Shown here: piece after piece, positions 15,975 through 23,081 of the stretch
Numbering within the stretch: the first letter of the stretch is position 1
Layout of the letters: every line of letters begins with the position of its first letter
Assembly (NCBI GenBank): GCA_002404095.1
Contig: DHJA01000141.1
Span: forward strand, 17,185-40,265
Length of the DNA: 23,081 nt
Reading direction: 5' to 3'
Origin: Planctomycetaceae bacterium UBA4732
GTDB taxonomy: Bacteria > Planctomycetota > Planctomycetia > Gemmatales > Gemmataceae
Translations under genes and position numbers: made by a program
The notes under the pieces: model-generated
What the model was told of the DNA's origin: nothing
Seen by the model: the letters and a program-made list of their open reading frames with translations, nothing else
The model's database searches: none

Positions 15975-16384
15975 CGCATCACCCCGTTAATTGGATGGGC
16001 AACCGCCTCGAAGAGGATTTCCGCTTCCGCCTGAGTTTTCTGCAAATACCGGGCCTGCTCATTCCATTTCTTGACCGTCCTCCAATTGTCGGAAAGGGCG
16101 GGATTTGCCGCTGCATCCGTATCACGATCCGTTTCCAGTCCGGCCAACCCGACAAGTTTTTCGATGTCGTGGGTCCACAGGTCTTGGGCGAACTTCCTTT
16201 CCTCATAGATCACTCCCGGTTGCGCCGCGACGCGGGCCAGGACGCATGACTTTAGCCCGCATTCCACGGCGTATCCGACCAGATAGTAGGCGGCGGACCA
16301 CCGGCCGACTCCCGGCGCCAAGTGGGCTTGCGCGTCCAGAATGCGGTCTTCCGCGAGCTTTTGCCATTCGGCCCTGGTGGTCAC
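15953..16384 (-). CDS. HEPN-like domain protein
   Basis: A protein of about 143 residues. The N-terminal half shows the helical HEPN pattern: [18 protein letters not shown], then [20 protein letters not shown], and later [15 protein letters not shown], resembling the THDLxxLL part of pfam05168-type HEPN proteins. HEPN proteins are often RNase toxins or partners of nucleotidyltransferases. The Rx4-6H catalytic motif is not evident here, so activity is doubtful. I prefer the GTG start at 16384 because GAGG lies eight bases upstream; the frame also has a GTG at 16393 without a usable site. It overlaps the next gene by 22 bases. No plasmid or phage genes are nearby. Confidence 0.68.
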   Translation of the reverse strand: MTTRAEWQKLAEDRILDAQAHLAPGVGRWSAAYYLVGYAVECGLKSCVLARVAAQPGVIYEERKFAQDLWTHDIEKLVGLAGLETDRDTDAAANPALSDNWRTVKKWNEQARYLQKTQAEAEILFEAVAHPINGVMRWIRIHW

Positions 16385-16549
16385 GATCCGCACCTCGTCA
16401 TAGTATCAAACCTTCTTCGTGATATACCCGAATGCCGGCCCGAAGCAAGGAAAAGCATTCTGCACGACGCATGGAATAACTCCTTGCGAGTCCGCCTGGC
16501 CAAGCGTAAGGTGGAAAAGTCTCGCATCGCCTGCATGGAGAGCCTTTCG

Positions 16550-17962
16550 ATGATGCTCTTGAGTAAATCCGGTTACCGACTCGGCATCGCCTTTCTGATA
16601 ACCGCTCTGGCCGGCATGTCTTTGCTTGCCTGGAGTTGGCTGGGTGTTGCCGCCGACGCGCCGCGCACTCCCGATACGGCCCCCGACGGTTGGACGACCG
16701 CCGCACCGCGCGACGAAATCCGGCCCGACTTCGCCTACGAAGCCAAGGGCGGGCCGGACGGCAACGGATGCTTCCTCATTAACGCCGACCTCCGCGAGGG
16801 TCTCGATGGCTGCTGGAAGAAAACCTTCCCCATCACCGGCGGCAAGCACTACCGCTTCGAGGCGAGGTTCTTGGCGAAGGGCGTGGCCTTGCCGCGGCGG
16901 AGCGTCGTGGCCGAGATTCATTGGCGGGACGAGCAAGGCGCGAAGGTTGCCCTGGATAAGCAGATGGTTACCGAATACCTACGCGGCTACACCGCCGACG
17001 CCGAAACGGAATTTCCCACGACGCGCAAGATCGACAAACAGGGCTGGACCGAAGTAACAGACGTTTACCAGGCGCCCGCCAAGGCGACACAAGCCATCAT
17101 TGAACTGCACCTTCGTTGGCCATCTCCCGGCGGCCAAGTGAGGTGGGACAGCGTGTCGCTAGCCGAGGCCAACCCGCCGGCGCCGCGCACGGTGCGGCTG
17201 GCGACCGTCCACTTCACACCCTCAGGCGGCAAGACGCCTCAGGACAATTGCCGTCAGTACGAGCCGCTTATTGCCGAAGCCGCACGGCGGAAGGCCGACC
17301 TGGTGGTCCTCGGCGAAACGCTTACTTACGTCGGCCTGGGCAAGAAGTACGACGAAGTGGCGGAGCCAATCCCCGGCCCGTCCACGGAGTATTTCGGCCA
17401 GCTGGCGAAAAAGCACAACCTCTATCTCGTGCCCGGTCTGCTGGAACGCGACGGCCATCTCATTTACAACGTCGCGGTGCTCATCGGCCCCGACGGGAAG
17501 GTGATCGGCAAGTACCGCAAGACCTGCCTGCCTCGCAGCGAGGTCGAAGGCGGAGTCGCGCCGGGTTCGGAGTACCCCGTTTTTCCGACACGGTTCGGCA
17601 AGGTGGGTCTGATGGTTTGCTACGACGGCTTCTTCCCGGAAGTCGCGCGCGAACTAACGAACAACGGCGCCGAGGTGATCGCCTGGCCGGTGTGGGGCTG
17701 TAACCCGCTGTTGGCCCGCGCTCGGGCTTGTGAGAATCACGTCTATGTAGTGAGCAGCACGTACTCCGACGTGGCACTGAATTGGATGCCGTCGGCCGTC
17801 TTCGATCACACCGGCGAGATCATCGCGCAGGCCAAGGATTGGGGCACGGTGGCGGTGACGGAAGTGGACCTGGACCGACGCATAAAATGGCCCAGCCTCG
17901 GCGATTTCAAAGCCGAGATTCCCCGGCATCGGCCGGTAATCGCCGCGGCCAAGGTCGACTAA
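16550..17962 (+). CDS. Membrane-anchored nitrilase-superfamily hydrolase with N-terminal domain
   Basis: A 470-residue protein. Residues 8-33 form an N-terminal hydrophobic segment, either a signal peptide or an anchor ([20 protein letters not shown]). Residues about 40-205 look like a beta-sandwich carbohydrate-binding-like domain, with [20 protein letters not shown] and [11 protein letters not shown]. Residues 213-470 are a carbon-nitrogen hydrolase with the full triad: E256 in VLGETLTY, K324 in [10 protein letters not shown] and C357 in [10 protein letters not shown]. The enzyme should hydrolyse an amide or nitrile outside the cytoplasm; the substrate is unknown. I chose the ATG at 16550 because GGAG (16537-16540) is nine bases upstream; 16553 and 16535 are also possible. 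The gene is divergent from the HEPN-like gene and appears to be transcribed alone. Confidence 0.86.
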   Translation: MMLLSKSGYRLGIAFLITALAGMSLLAWSWLGVAADAPRTPDTAPDGWTTAAPRDEIRPDFAYEAKGGPDGNGCFLINADLREGLDGCWKKTFPITGGKHYRFEARFLAKGVALPRRSVVAEIHWRDEQGAKVALDKQMVTEYLRGYTADAETEFPTTRKIDKQGWTEVTDVYQAPAKATQAIIELHLRWPSPGGQVRWDSVSLAEANPPAPRTVRLATVHFTPSGGKTPQDNCRQYEPLIAEAARRKADLVVLGETLTYVGLGKKYDEVAEPIPGPSTEYFGQLAKKHNLYLVPGLLERDGHLIYNVAVLIGPDGKVIGKYRKTCLPRSEVEGGVAPGSEYPVFPTRFGKVGLMVCYDGFFPEVARELTNNGAEVIAWPVWGCNPLLARARACENHVYVVSSTYSDVALNWMPSAVFDHTGEIIAQAKDWGTVAVTEVDLDRRIKWPSLGDFKAEIPRHRPVIAAAKVD

Positions 17963-17991
17963 TCCGTCTTTCCGGCTGTTATTAGTGGCTG

Positions 17992-18357
17992 TTATTCCCG
18001 CTCGCGATGGACCGTCTCCGGTGAGAAGGCTGGCTGGCATACCGCTATGTACTCGGCCCCGTCCGGTTCCGGCGTCGAGTAGCGCACCCATTCGCCGCGG
18101 CGCGTGATCACGGCCTGACCGGCGCGCACGTCCAGGGCGCCGCCGTGATACTCCACGCGCAGTAAACCGCGGAGCACCACGGTGAACTCGTCGAACTCGG
18201 GCGCCTGGCCCGGCTCAACCCAACCGCCGGGACTGCGCATGTGGGCGACGCTCACCGCGCCGTCGCCGCTGCTGGCGTGGCCGACGTATTCGTCGATCAA
18301 CTTCGGCTTGCTTCCCGCTGCTTCCATGCGGGTCGGCCCTTCGATCAGCGTTGGCAT
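17992..18357 (-). CDS. Cupin-domain protein
   Basis: A 121-residue single-domain cupin. The core is FDEFTVVLRGLLRVEYHGGA (55-74), followed by LDVRAGQAVITRRGEWVRYS, which corresponds to the two conserved cupin motifs. The acidic residue and glycine of motif 1 are present (DEF...VLRG), but the HxH metal ligands are replaced (QAPEF). It may therefore bind a small molecule without metal, or use other ligands. A strong GGAGG site precedes the ATG. It converges on the nitrilase gene, with 29 bases between the stops, and is divergent from cysK. The function cannot be predicted; EutQ-like or sugar-binding cupins are possible relatives. Confidence 0.78.
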   Translation of the reverse strand: MPTLIEGPTRMEAAGSKPKLIDEYVGHASSGDGAVSVAHMRSPGGWVEPGQAPEFDEFTVVLRGLLRVEYHGGALDVRAGQAVITRRGEWVRYSTPEPDGAEYIAVCQPAFSPETVHRERE

Positions 18358-18410
18358 TATGCCCTCCTTTTGTCGCGTATTCGGTTTCGCCTAACCGCCG
18401 CGCGATTCTC

Positions 18411-18438
18411 TTGCGGCGTACCCTGCAAGTAATAGGAT
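18411..18438 (+). promoter_or_regulatory. Candidate promoter for the cysteine synthase gene
   Basis: TTGCGG (18411-18416) and TAGGAT (18433-18438) are separated by 16 bases, in the 152-bp gap between the divergent cupin and cysK genes. The -10 box equals that proposed at 12905-12910. The spacing is one base short of ideal. Confidence 0.28.
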
Positions 18439-18509
18439 AATCGCGGCAGCGATTCGCCGTCCAGCAATCGACCGTTCGCTTTTCACGGACCCAGGACAAG
18501 GAGCAAACC

Positions 18510-19475
18510 ATGAGCCAGGAGCCAACCTTTCGCGGCCGTATTTACGACGACGTTACCCAAACCATCGGCGCCACGCCGCTGGTCCGCCTGCGCCGCGTGG
18601 TCGGCGACGCCAAGGCGACGGTTGTCGCCAAAATGGAGAGCTTTAATCCCCAATGGTCCGTCAAAGACCGCATCGGCGTCGCCATGATAACGGCCGGCGA
18701 ACGCGACGGCAAAATCAAACCGGGCACCACCATCATCGAGCCGACCAGCGGCAACACCGGCATCGGCTTGGCCTTCACCTGCGCCGCGCGCGGCTATAAA
18801 CTCATCGTCACCTTACCGGATACGATGAGTCTGGAACGTCGCCGACTGCTCAAGGCGTTCGGCGCCGAGGTGGTGTTGACGCCGGGCGAAAAGGGCATGA
18901 ACGGCGCCATCGAAAAAGCCAAGGAACTGCTCAAGACGACGCCGAATTCGTTCATGCCACAGCAGTTCGACAACCCGGCCAATCCGGAGGTCCACCGTCA
19001 GACCACGGCCGAAGAGATTTGGCGCGACACCGACGGCAAGGTGGATATTCTGGTGTCCGGCGTCGGCACCGGCGGCACCATTACCGGCGTAGCCGAGGTC
19101 ATCAAGCAGCGCAAGCCGTCGTTCAAAGCCATCGCGGTCGAGCCGGTGACCAGCCCGGTCATCACGCAAAAGATGAAGGGCGAGGAGCTGAAGCCCGGCA
19201 AGCACAAGATTCAGGGACTCGGCGCCGGCTTCATCCCCAGCGTTCTCAACGTGAACATTATCGACGAGGTGGTCCAGGTAACGGACGACGACTCCTTCAA
19301 GATGACCCGGCGGATGGCGCGGGAGGAAGGCATCCTCGGCGGCATCAGCTGCGGCGCCGCCGTCGTGGCCGCCGTGGAGGTGGCGAAGCGGCCGGAGAAC
19401 GCCGGCAAACTCATCGTGGTCGTGCTGCCGGACCTTGGTGAACGCTACTTGAGCACGGCGCTTTATCCGGAATAG
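18510..19475 (+). CDS. cysK: Cysteine synthase (O-acetylserine sulfhydrylase)
   Basis: A 321-residue PLP enzyme of fold type II. It makes L-cysteine from O-acetylserine and sulfide in the cytoplasm. The PLP lysine is K52 in SVKDRIG. The substrate loop [12 protein letters not shown] (79-90) and the phosphate-binding loop GTGGTITG (186-193) are intact, and S280 in ISCGAA contacts the pyridine nitrogen. The 321-residue length fits CysK/CysM without a CBS domain. GGAG (18500-18503) lies six bases before the ATG. No sulfate-assimilation genes are adjacent. CysM or a cystathionine-beta-synthase-like activity cannot be excluded, but the motif set is most like CysK. Confidence 0.94.
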   Translation: MSQEPTFRGRIYDDVTQTIGATPLVRLRRVVGDAKATVVAKMESFNPQWSVKDRIGVAMITAGERDGKIKPGTTIIEPTSGNTGIGLAFTCAARGYKLIVTLPDTMSLERRRLLKAFGAEVVLTPGEKGMNGAIEKAKELLKTTPNSFMPQQFDNPANPEVHRQTTAEEIWRDTDGKVDILVSGVGTGGTITGVAEVIKQRKPSFKAIAVEPVTSPVITQKMKGEELKPGKHKIQGLGAGFIPSVLNVNIIDEVVQVTDDDSFKMTRRMAREEGILGGISCGAAVVAAVEVAKRPENAGKLIVVVLPDLGERYLSTALYPE

Positions 19476-19512
19476 GTTGTGGCGGGACGCCGGCGAACCG
19501 GCCGCGCCTTGC

Positions 19513-19546
19513 CCCTCGTGCCCAAACTCCTGTTTGGGAACGAGGG
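19513..19546. repeat. Palindrome (family C) after cysK, possible terminator
   Basis: Arms ccctcgtgcccaaac (19513-19527) and gtttgggaacgaggg (19532-19546) pair with one mismatch around a 4-nt loop. It lies 38 bases after the cysK stop. The 191-bp gap to the next gene contains no other strong structure. Confidence 0.7.
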
Positions 19547-19666
19547 CTGTTCCGCCGATGGAAGTGTGCTAGGCCAAAGGTTTGAATGGGGCTACACTGG
19601 TTCATAGCTCCGAGTTTCCTGGCCGGGCCTGTACGGACCGAAGACGAATCGCTTTGAGGGGATTTC

Positions 19667-19957
19667 ATGCCAGGGATCCAAGCCGCCAAGTCCCGAATAA
19701 GCGAAATCGCCATCTTCGCGCGGCTAATCAAGGTCGAGTCCGGCGGCCTTTCGCGGGAACTAGCTCGCCATGTCCTGACCCTTGGATTCGAGGAGGCGGA
19801 CCAGGCTCGCATGAGCGATCTGGCGACGCGAAATCAGGAAGGGGAGTTATCGCCCGAAGAGCAGGAGGAGTTGCAGAGCTACGTCAAGGCGGGCCACCTA
19901 CTAGCCCTGCTCCATTCCAAGGCCCGGAAGTCGCTCAAACAGAAAAGAGTGTCCTGA
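19667..19957 (+). CDS. Small conserved helical protein of unknown function
   Basis: A 96-residue all-helical protein. It contains LSRELARHVLTLGFEEADQA, then MSDLATRNQEGELSPEEQEE and a C-terminal LQSYVKAGHLLALLHSKARKSLK. This pattern is familiar from small proteins that occur widely in planctomycetes and cyanobacteria, in my recollection often beside an HNH-nuclease gene. No such gene follows here; the next gene is mobA-like. GAGGGG (19656-19661) supports the ATG at 19667. It might be an antitoxin-like or adaptor protein, but nothing in the sequence shows that. Confidence 0.8.
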   Translation: MPGIQAAKSRISEIAIFARLIKVESGGLSRELARHVLTLGFEEADQARMSDLATRNQEGELSPEEQEELQSYVKAGHLLALLHSKARKSLKQKRVS

Positions 19958-19999
19958 AACGCGCAGTGGCGGGCGGTGGAAACGAAACAGGGAAACTCA

Positions 20000-20608
20000 A
20001 TGAAAGTCGGCGGCGTCGTCCTATGCGGCGGCCGTAGCAGCCGTATGGGCCGGCCGAAAGCATGGCTGCCATTCGGCGCCGAGGTCATGCTGCCCCGCGT
20101 CGTGCGCCTGCTGGGAGAAGCCGTCGATCCCGTCGCCGTCGTGGCCGCTCTGGGTCAAGACGTACCGCCGTTGCCCGAAAACATCGCCATCGTCCGCGAC
20201 GAAAAGGAAGGCCGCGGGCCTCTTCAGGGACTCGCCGCGGGGCTAAACGCATTGCGCGGCCAAGTGGATGCGATCTATTTGTCATCATGCGACGCCCCAT
20301 TCCTACGGCCCGCCTTCGTGCGGCGCCTCATCGACTTGCTGGGTGACGCGATGATTTGCGTTCCGTGCGTCGGCGGCTATCACCATCCCTTGGCCGCCGT
20401 CTATCGCTTGGAGGTTGCGGATGCCGTGGCCCGGCTGCTGGCCGAGCACCGGCTGCGACCCTTCTTCCTTTTCAGCGCCGTACCCACGCGCGTCGTCGAA
20501 GCTGCGGAATTGGCCGATGTGGACCCGATGTTTGAGTCGCTGCGCAATCTCAACACACCGGAAGAATATGAAGCCGCGTTGCGAGATGCGGCCAACTCCG
20601 GGCGCTGA
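20000..20608 (+). CDS. mobA: MobA-like molybdenum cofactor guanylyltransferase
   Basis: A 202-residue NTP transferase. The N-terminal nucleotide-binding motif is GGRSSRMGRPK (10-20), and the Mg-binding aspartate lies in SSCDAPFL (D98). The middle contains GGYHHPLAAVYR, and the C-terminal part NLNTPEEYEAAL is typical of MobA, which attaches GMP to molybdopterin. AGGGA, six bases upstream, supports the ATG at 20000; an in-frame ATG at 19976 is less likely. No other cofactor-synthesis genes are close by. Related enzymes such as MocA, or other small-molecule nucleotidyltransferases, are less likely alternatives. Confidence 0.87.
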   Translation: MKVGGVVLCGGRSSRMGRPKAWLPFGAEVMLPRVVRLLGEAVDPVAVVAALGQDVPPLPENIAIVRDEKEGRGPLQGLAAGLNALRGQVDAIYLSSCDAPFLRPAFVRRLIDLLGDAMICVPCVGGYHHPLAAVYRLEVADAVARLLAEHRLRPFFLFSAVPTRVVEAAELADVDPMFESLRNLNTPEEYEAALRDAANSGR

Positions 20609-20624
20609 CGCGACCCGGCTCGCC

Positions 20625-21629
20625 TTAAACCGCCTTCGCCTTCTCGCGGCCGTAATACTCCTCCAGCGTCCGGCTCAGCCCTTCCGCGATGGACGTATGA
20701 GTTCGCCAGCCCAATTCCGTCTTGGCCCGCTCGCTGCTGAACCGCGTCGAGCGGCCGATCAGGGCGACGGCGTAGCGAGTAATGTGCGGCGAACGATGCA
20801 GGCGGATGATTCGAGCAATTACCTCTCCGATATAGGCGCCGGCGAAAGCCACGCGAAAAGAAACGTGACGCGAGATGCGCGGCTGGCCGAGGGCGTCGGT
20901 GAGCATGTTGAGGAATTGCTGTTGCGTCGCCTCGCCATCACTGCTGAGGTTGTAGGCTTTGCCGACCGCGTCAGGCTGGTTCGCGGCCAAAATCGCCCCT
21001 TCCGCCACGTCGCCTGCATAGATAACGTTGAGCAGGTTGTCGCCGCGGCCGGTGATGGCCACGCGCCCGGCCGCCAGCGCCTTGAAGAAGCGCGGCAGTG
21101 AATTGCGGTCGCGCGGCCCAAAGATCCAGCTAGGCCGCACCATCGTCCAATCGCGCGGATAGGCGCGGCACAATTCCTCGACCGCAATCTTGGCCCGGCA
21201 GTAATTGTCCCAGCTCCACAGGTTTTGACCGATCGGCTCGTCCTCGGTAAACAGGTCCGCGCGATCGGGCGGGTGGCCGTAGACGCTGATGGAGCTGACG
21301 TGCAACAGACGGCCGACGCCCGCGATGCGGCAGGCGTCAAAGACGCGAGCAGCCACGTCAATGATTTGTTCCTGAAACTGCCGCCACGGCCCCCATTCGC
21401 CGACGCGGGCGGCGCAATGATAAACCACATCAGCGCCGCCCAAAGCGCGCTGAAGAAAATCCAGATCGTTAAAGTCGCCTACGACCAGTTCGGCGCCGAG
21501 GGTTTTGAGAAACGTCGTATCGCCAGAAGGACGAACGACGGCGCGGACCTTCTCCCCGTGGAGAACAAGTTGTTCCGCGATATGGCTGCCGAGCAGCCCG
21601 GTCGCTCCGGTAATCACGTTCCATTTCAC
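20625..21629 (-). CDS. NAD-dependent epimerase/dehydratase, 3beta-hydroxysteroid-dehydrogenase-like
   Basis: A 334-residue extended SDR. The cofactor motif is GATGLLG (8-14), the active site is HVSSISVYG with YCRAK (Y143, K147), and VYHCAA (69-74) and RPSWIFGPRD are typical of the 3beta-HSD/sterol-decarboxylase-type branch. A hydrophobic segment at about 264-288 (FRVAFAGAYIGEVIARII) suggests peripheral membrane contact. The start is GTG at 21629; a GGGAGG site lies about 12 bases upstream, which is rather far. It follows the ketosynthase gene after 25 bases on the same strand, so the two probably form an operon and act on the same acyl or lipid product. It may reduce or dehydrogenate a beta-keto or hydroxy lipid, but the substrate is unknown. 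Confidence 0.85.
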   Translation of the reverse strand: MKWNVITGATGLLGSHIAEQLVLHGEKVRAVVRPSGDTTFLKTLGAELVVGDFNDLDFLQRALGGADVVYHCAARVGEWGPWRQFQEQIIDVAARVFDACRIAGVGRLLHVSSISVYGHPPDRADLFTEDEPIGQNLWSWDNYCRAKIAVEELCRAYPRDWTMVRPSWIFGPRDRNSLPRFFKALAAGRVAITGRGDNLLNVIYAGDVAEGAILAANQPDAVGKAYNLSSDGEATQQQFLNMLTDALGQPRISRHVSFRVAFAGAYIGEVIARIIRLHRSPHITRYAVALIGRSTRFSSERAKTELGWRTHTSIAEGLSRTLEEYYGREKAKAV

Positions 21630-21654
21630 GACGCGACGGCGCCTCCCTTGTTCC

Positions 21655-22947
21655 CTATTCCGAAAAGCAGCTGACGATCAGCGATACGTTTTGTCCGCCG
21701 AAACCGAAGCTGTTGCTCAGCGCGTGACGCACGCGCTTCTCGCGCGCCTGGTTGGGTACGTAATCAAGGTCGCATTCGGGGTCGCGCGTCTCATAGTTAA
21801 TCGTGGGCGGCAGGACGCCGCGCCGTAGCGCTTCGACGCAGATGATAAGTTCCACCGGCCCGGCCGCGGCGATGAGGTGGCCGAGCATACTTTTGCTGCT
21901 GCTCACCGGCGTCCGATACGCGCCCTCTCCGAAGACTTTTTTGATCGCCTTCGTCTCTGACCTATCGTTGACGCGAGTGCTGGTGCCGTGGGCGTTGATG
22001 TAACCAATTTCGTCGGGCGCTAGGCCGGCGTCGGCCAAGGCGCTCGCCATGCACGCCACGGCGCCACGGCCCTCCGGGTGACTGTCGGTGACGCGGTAGG
22101 CGTCGCCCGTCGAGCCATAGCCGGTCAGCTCGGCGTGGATCTTGGCCCCGCGACGACGGGCGTGTTCCAATTCTTCGAGAACAAGCATTCCGGCGCCTTC
22201 ACCGATGACAAAACCGTCGCGGTGCAGGTCGAACGGCCGCGATGCGCGGGTGGGATCCCCGTTCCGCGTGGACAGGGCCGTCAGTAGGTTGAATCCGGTT
22301 ACGCCCAGGGGGTGGATCATGCTGTGCGAACCGCCTGCCAGCATCAAGTCGGCGTCGTCGCAGCGGATCATCTCCAGAGCCTCGCCGAGCGCCTGACTTC
22401 CGGCGGCGCAGGCCGTGAAGCAGTTGTAATTCGGGCCTTCGAGACCGAAATACTCCGCGACATGCGCGGGCGTGGTGTGCAGCTCCTGCTCGTATTCGTG
22501 GCCAGGCCGGAAACCGCGGAGGGCGGCGGCGGACAGGGCGACCGGGTCCAGAGCTTGCCGCTCGGCCCGATAACTGCCGGCGGCAATGGAGACCATGCAA
22601 TGAAAATCCTGCGTCCCCTCGCCGGCGCCGAGGTAGACGCCGAACCGCGTCGGGTCCACGCCGCTCATGGCGAGGAGGCCGGCGTCCTCCACGGCCTGAC
22701 GGGCGGCGGCAAGGGCAAAGCGTGTGTTGGCGCCGCACTCGTCCCAACGCTGGGCGTCCTGCACATAGCGGTCGAGTTGAAAATCCTTGACCTCAGCGGC
22801 GAAACGGGTGGGAAACGTGCTAGCGTCGAAGTGCGTGATGGCGCCGACGCCGCTGCGGCCCGCAATCTGTGCGGCGAATAGTTCATCCACGCGGTTTGCG
22901 ACCGGCGTAATGGCGCCCATGCCCGTGATGACGACGCGACGTTTCAT
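21655..22947 (-). CDS. FabF-type beta-ketoacyl-ACP synthase
   Basis: A 430-residue ketosynthase with the Cys-His-His triad: C180 in CFTACAAGSQ, H320 in NAHGTST and H357 in MLGHLIAAAG. It starts MKRRVVITGMGAITPV, as FabF does, and would condense malonyl-ACP with an acyl chain in the cytoplasm. It is about 17 residues longer than the usual 413. The extra length lies mainly at about 110-165, before the active-site Cys (DFHCMVSIAAGSYRAERQAL and GFRPGHEYEQELHTT), near the substrate pocket. No clear Shine-Dalgarno site precedes the ATG. With the downstream 3beta-HSD-like reductase it suggests a specialised lipid or ketide pathway rather than the primary fab operon. No ACP gene is visible before the window ends. 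Confidence 0.9.
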   Translation of the reverse strand: MKRRVVITGMGAITPVANRVDELFAAQIAGRSGVGAITHFDASTFPTRFAAEVKDFQLDRYVQDAQRWDECGANTRFALAAARQAVEDAGLLAMSGVDPTRFGVYLGAGEGTQDFHCMVSIAAGSYRAERQALDPVALSAAALRGFRPGHEYEQELHTTPAHVAEYFGLEGPNYNCFTACAAGSQALGEALEMIRCDDADLMLAGGSHSMIHPLGVTGFNLLTALSTRNGDPTRASRPFDLHRDGFVIGEGAGMLVLEELEHARRRGAKIHAELTGYGSTGDAYRVTDSHPEGRGAVACMASALADAGLAPDEIGYINAHGTSTRVNDRSETKAIKKVFGEGAYRTPVSSSKSMLGHLIAAAGPVELIICVEALRRGVLPPTINYETRDPECDLDYVPNQAREKRVRHALSNSFGFGGQNVSLIVSCFSE

Positions 22948-23081
22948 ACTGGTAAACTGTTTGCTCGCTGCCGCGTGAAGGCGTTCTCACGGGTTGACCA
23001 CGGCTTTCCACCGTAAGCATATGTTCGGACGATGCTGCTCGCAACGACCTCGCTGATTAGCTCCCTCCCCCCTTGTGGGGG

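Noticed and set aside
10224..16384. A defence island (VapBC plus HEPN pair)
   Set aside because: The two modules are about 5 kb apart with housekeeping genes between them, and no nuclease, helicase, integrase or phage-related gene is seen.
11081..20608. A molybdenum uptake and cofactor gene set (ModC-like ATPase plus mobA)
   Set aside because: The two genes are more than 8 kb apart with unrelated genes between them, there is no permease or binding protein, and the ATPase lacks the ModC C-terminal domain.
21655..22947. The ketosynthase as an inactive chain-length factor
   Set aside because: The catalytic Cys and both His are present.
22948..23081. A gene or terminator at the right edge
   Set aside because: The last 134 bases contain no convincing frame, and the final C- and G-rich hairpin-like sequence is cut by the window end.

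Overview
The window is a GC-rich chromosomal segment that most likely comes from a planctomycete, and probably from the Gemmatales/Gemmataceae side of that phylum. This is inference, because no rRNA or other phylogenetic marker is present. The indications are an Omp85/BamA protein (so an outer membrane), a Gly-rich-tailed RRM RNA-binding protein, secreted prenyltransferase-repeat and Gly/Tyr-repeat proteins, several small conserved proteins of planctomycete type, and gene-free gaps filled with long palindromic repeats. I found no tRNA, rRNA, CRISPR array, transposase or phage gene.

Layout. 1-669 is the 3' end of a Gly/Tyr/His-repeat protein, followed by a strong terminator hairpin. 891-1184 encodes a small secreted protein. 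bamA (1268-3622, minus) is bracketed by two copies of one palindromic repeat. A two-helix membrane protein (3835-4146) is followed by a nested palindrome cluster and then ligA (4336-6336). A bidirectional terminator separates ligA from the minus-strand RRM protein (6442-6855). A secreted glycoside-hydrolase-like protein (7189-8607) overlaps an acyl-CoA carboxylase carboxyltransferase gene by one base (8607-10202). A VapBC-type module whose PIN toxin is frameshifted (10224-10941, minus) lies divergent to an orphan ABC ATPase (11081-11731). A long inverted repeat follows, then a classical SDR reductase (11964-12728) and an unknown tryptophan-rich protein (12999-13403).

From 16384 down to 13411 the minus strand carries a HEPN-like protein, an unknown partner gene overlapping it, a secreted prenyltransferase-repeat protein, and a fused FolK-SDR protein. 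The last two are only 4 nt apart and look like an operon. The plus strand then has a membrane-anchored nitrilase (16550-17962), a minus-strand cupin (17992-18357), cysteine synthase (18510-19475), a small conserved protein (19667-19957) and a MobA-like nucleotidyltransferase (20000-20608). The window ends with a minus-strand pair, a FabF-type ketosynthase and an NAD-dependent 3beta-HSD-like reductase.

Most genes are housekeeping or single accessory genes rather than one pathway. The items most worth a second look are the FolK-SDR fusion, whose SDR half has lost the catalytic Tyr and Ser, the overlapping HEPN/unknown pair, the frameshifted VapC with an apparently intact antitoxin and possible operator, and the four different palindrome families in intergenic gaps. 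I do not see a convincing large new multi-gene system. The best candidates for undescribed biology are the fusion and the HEPN pair.
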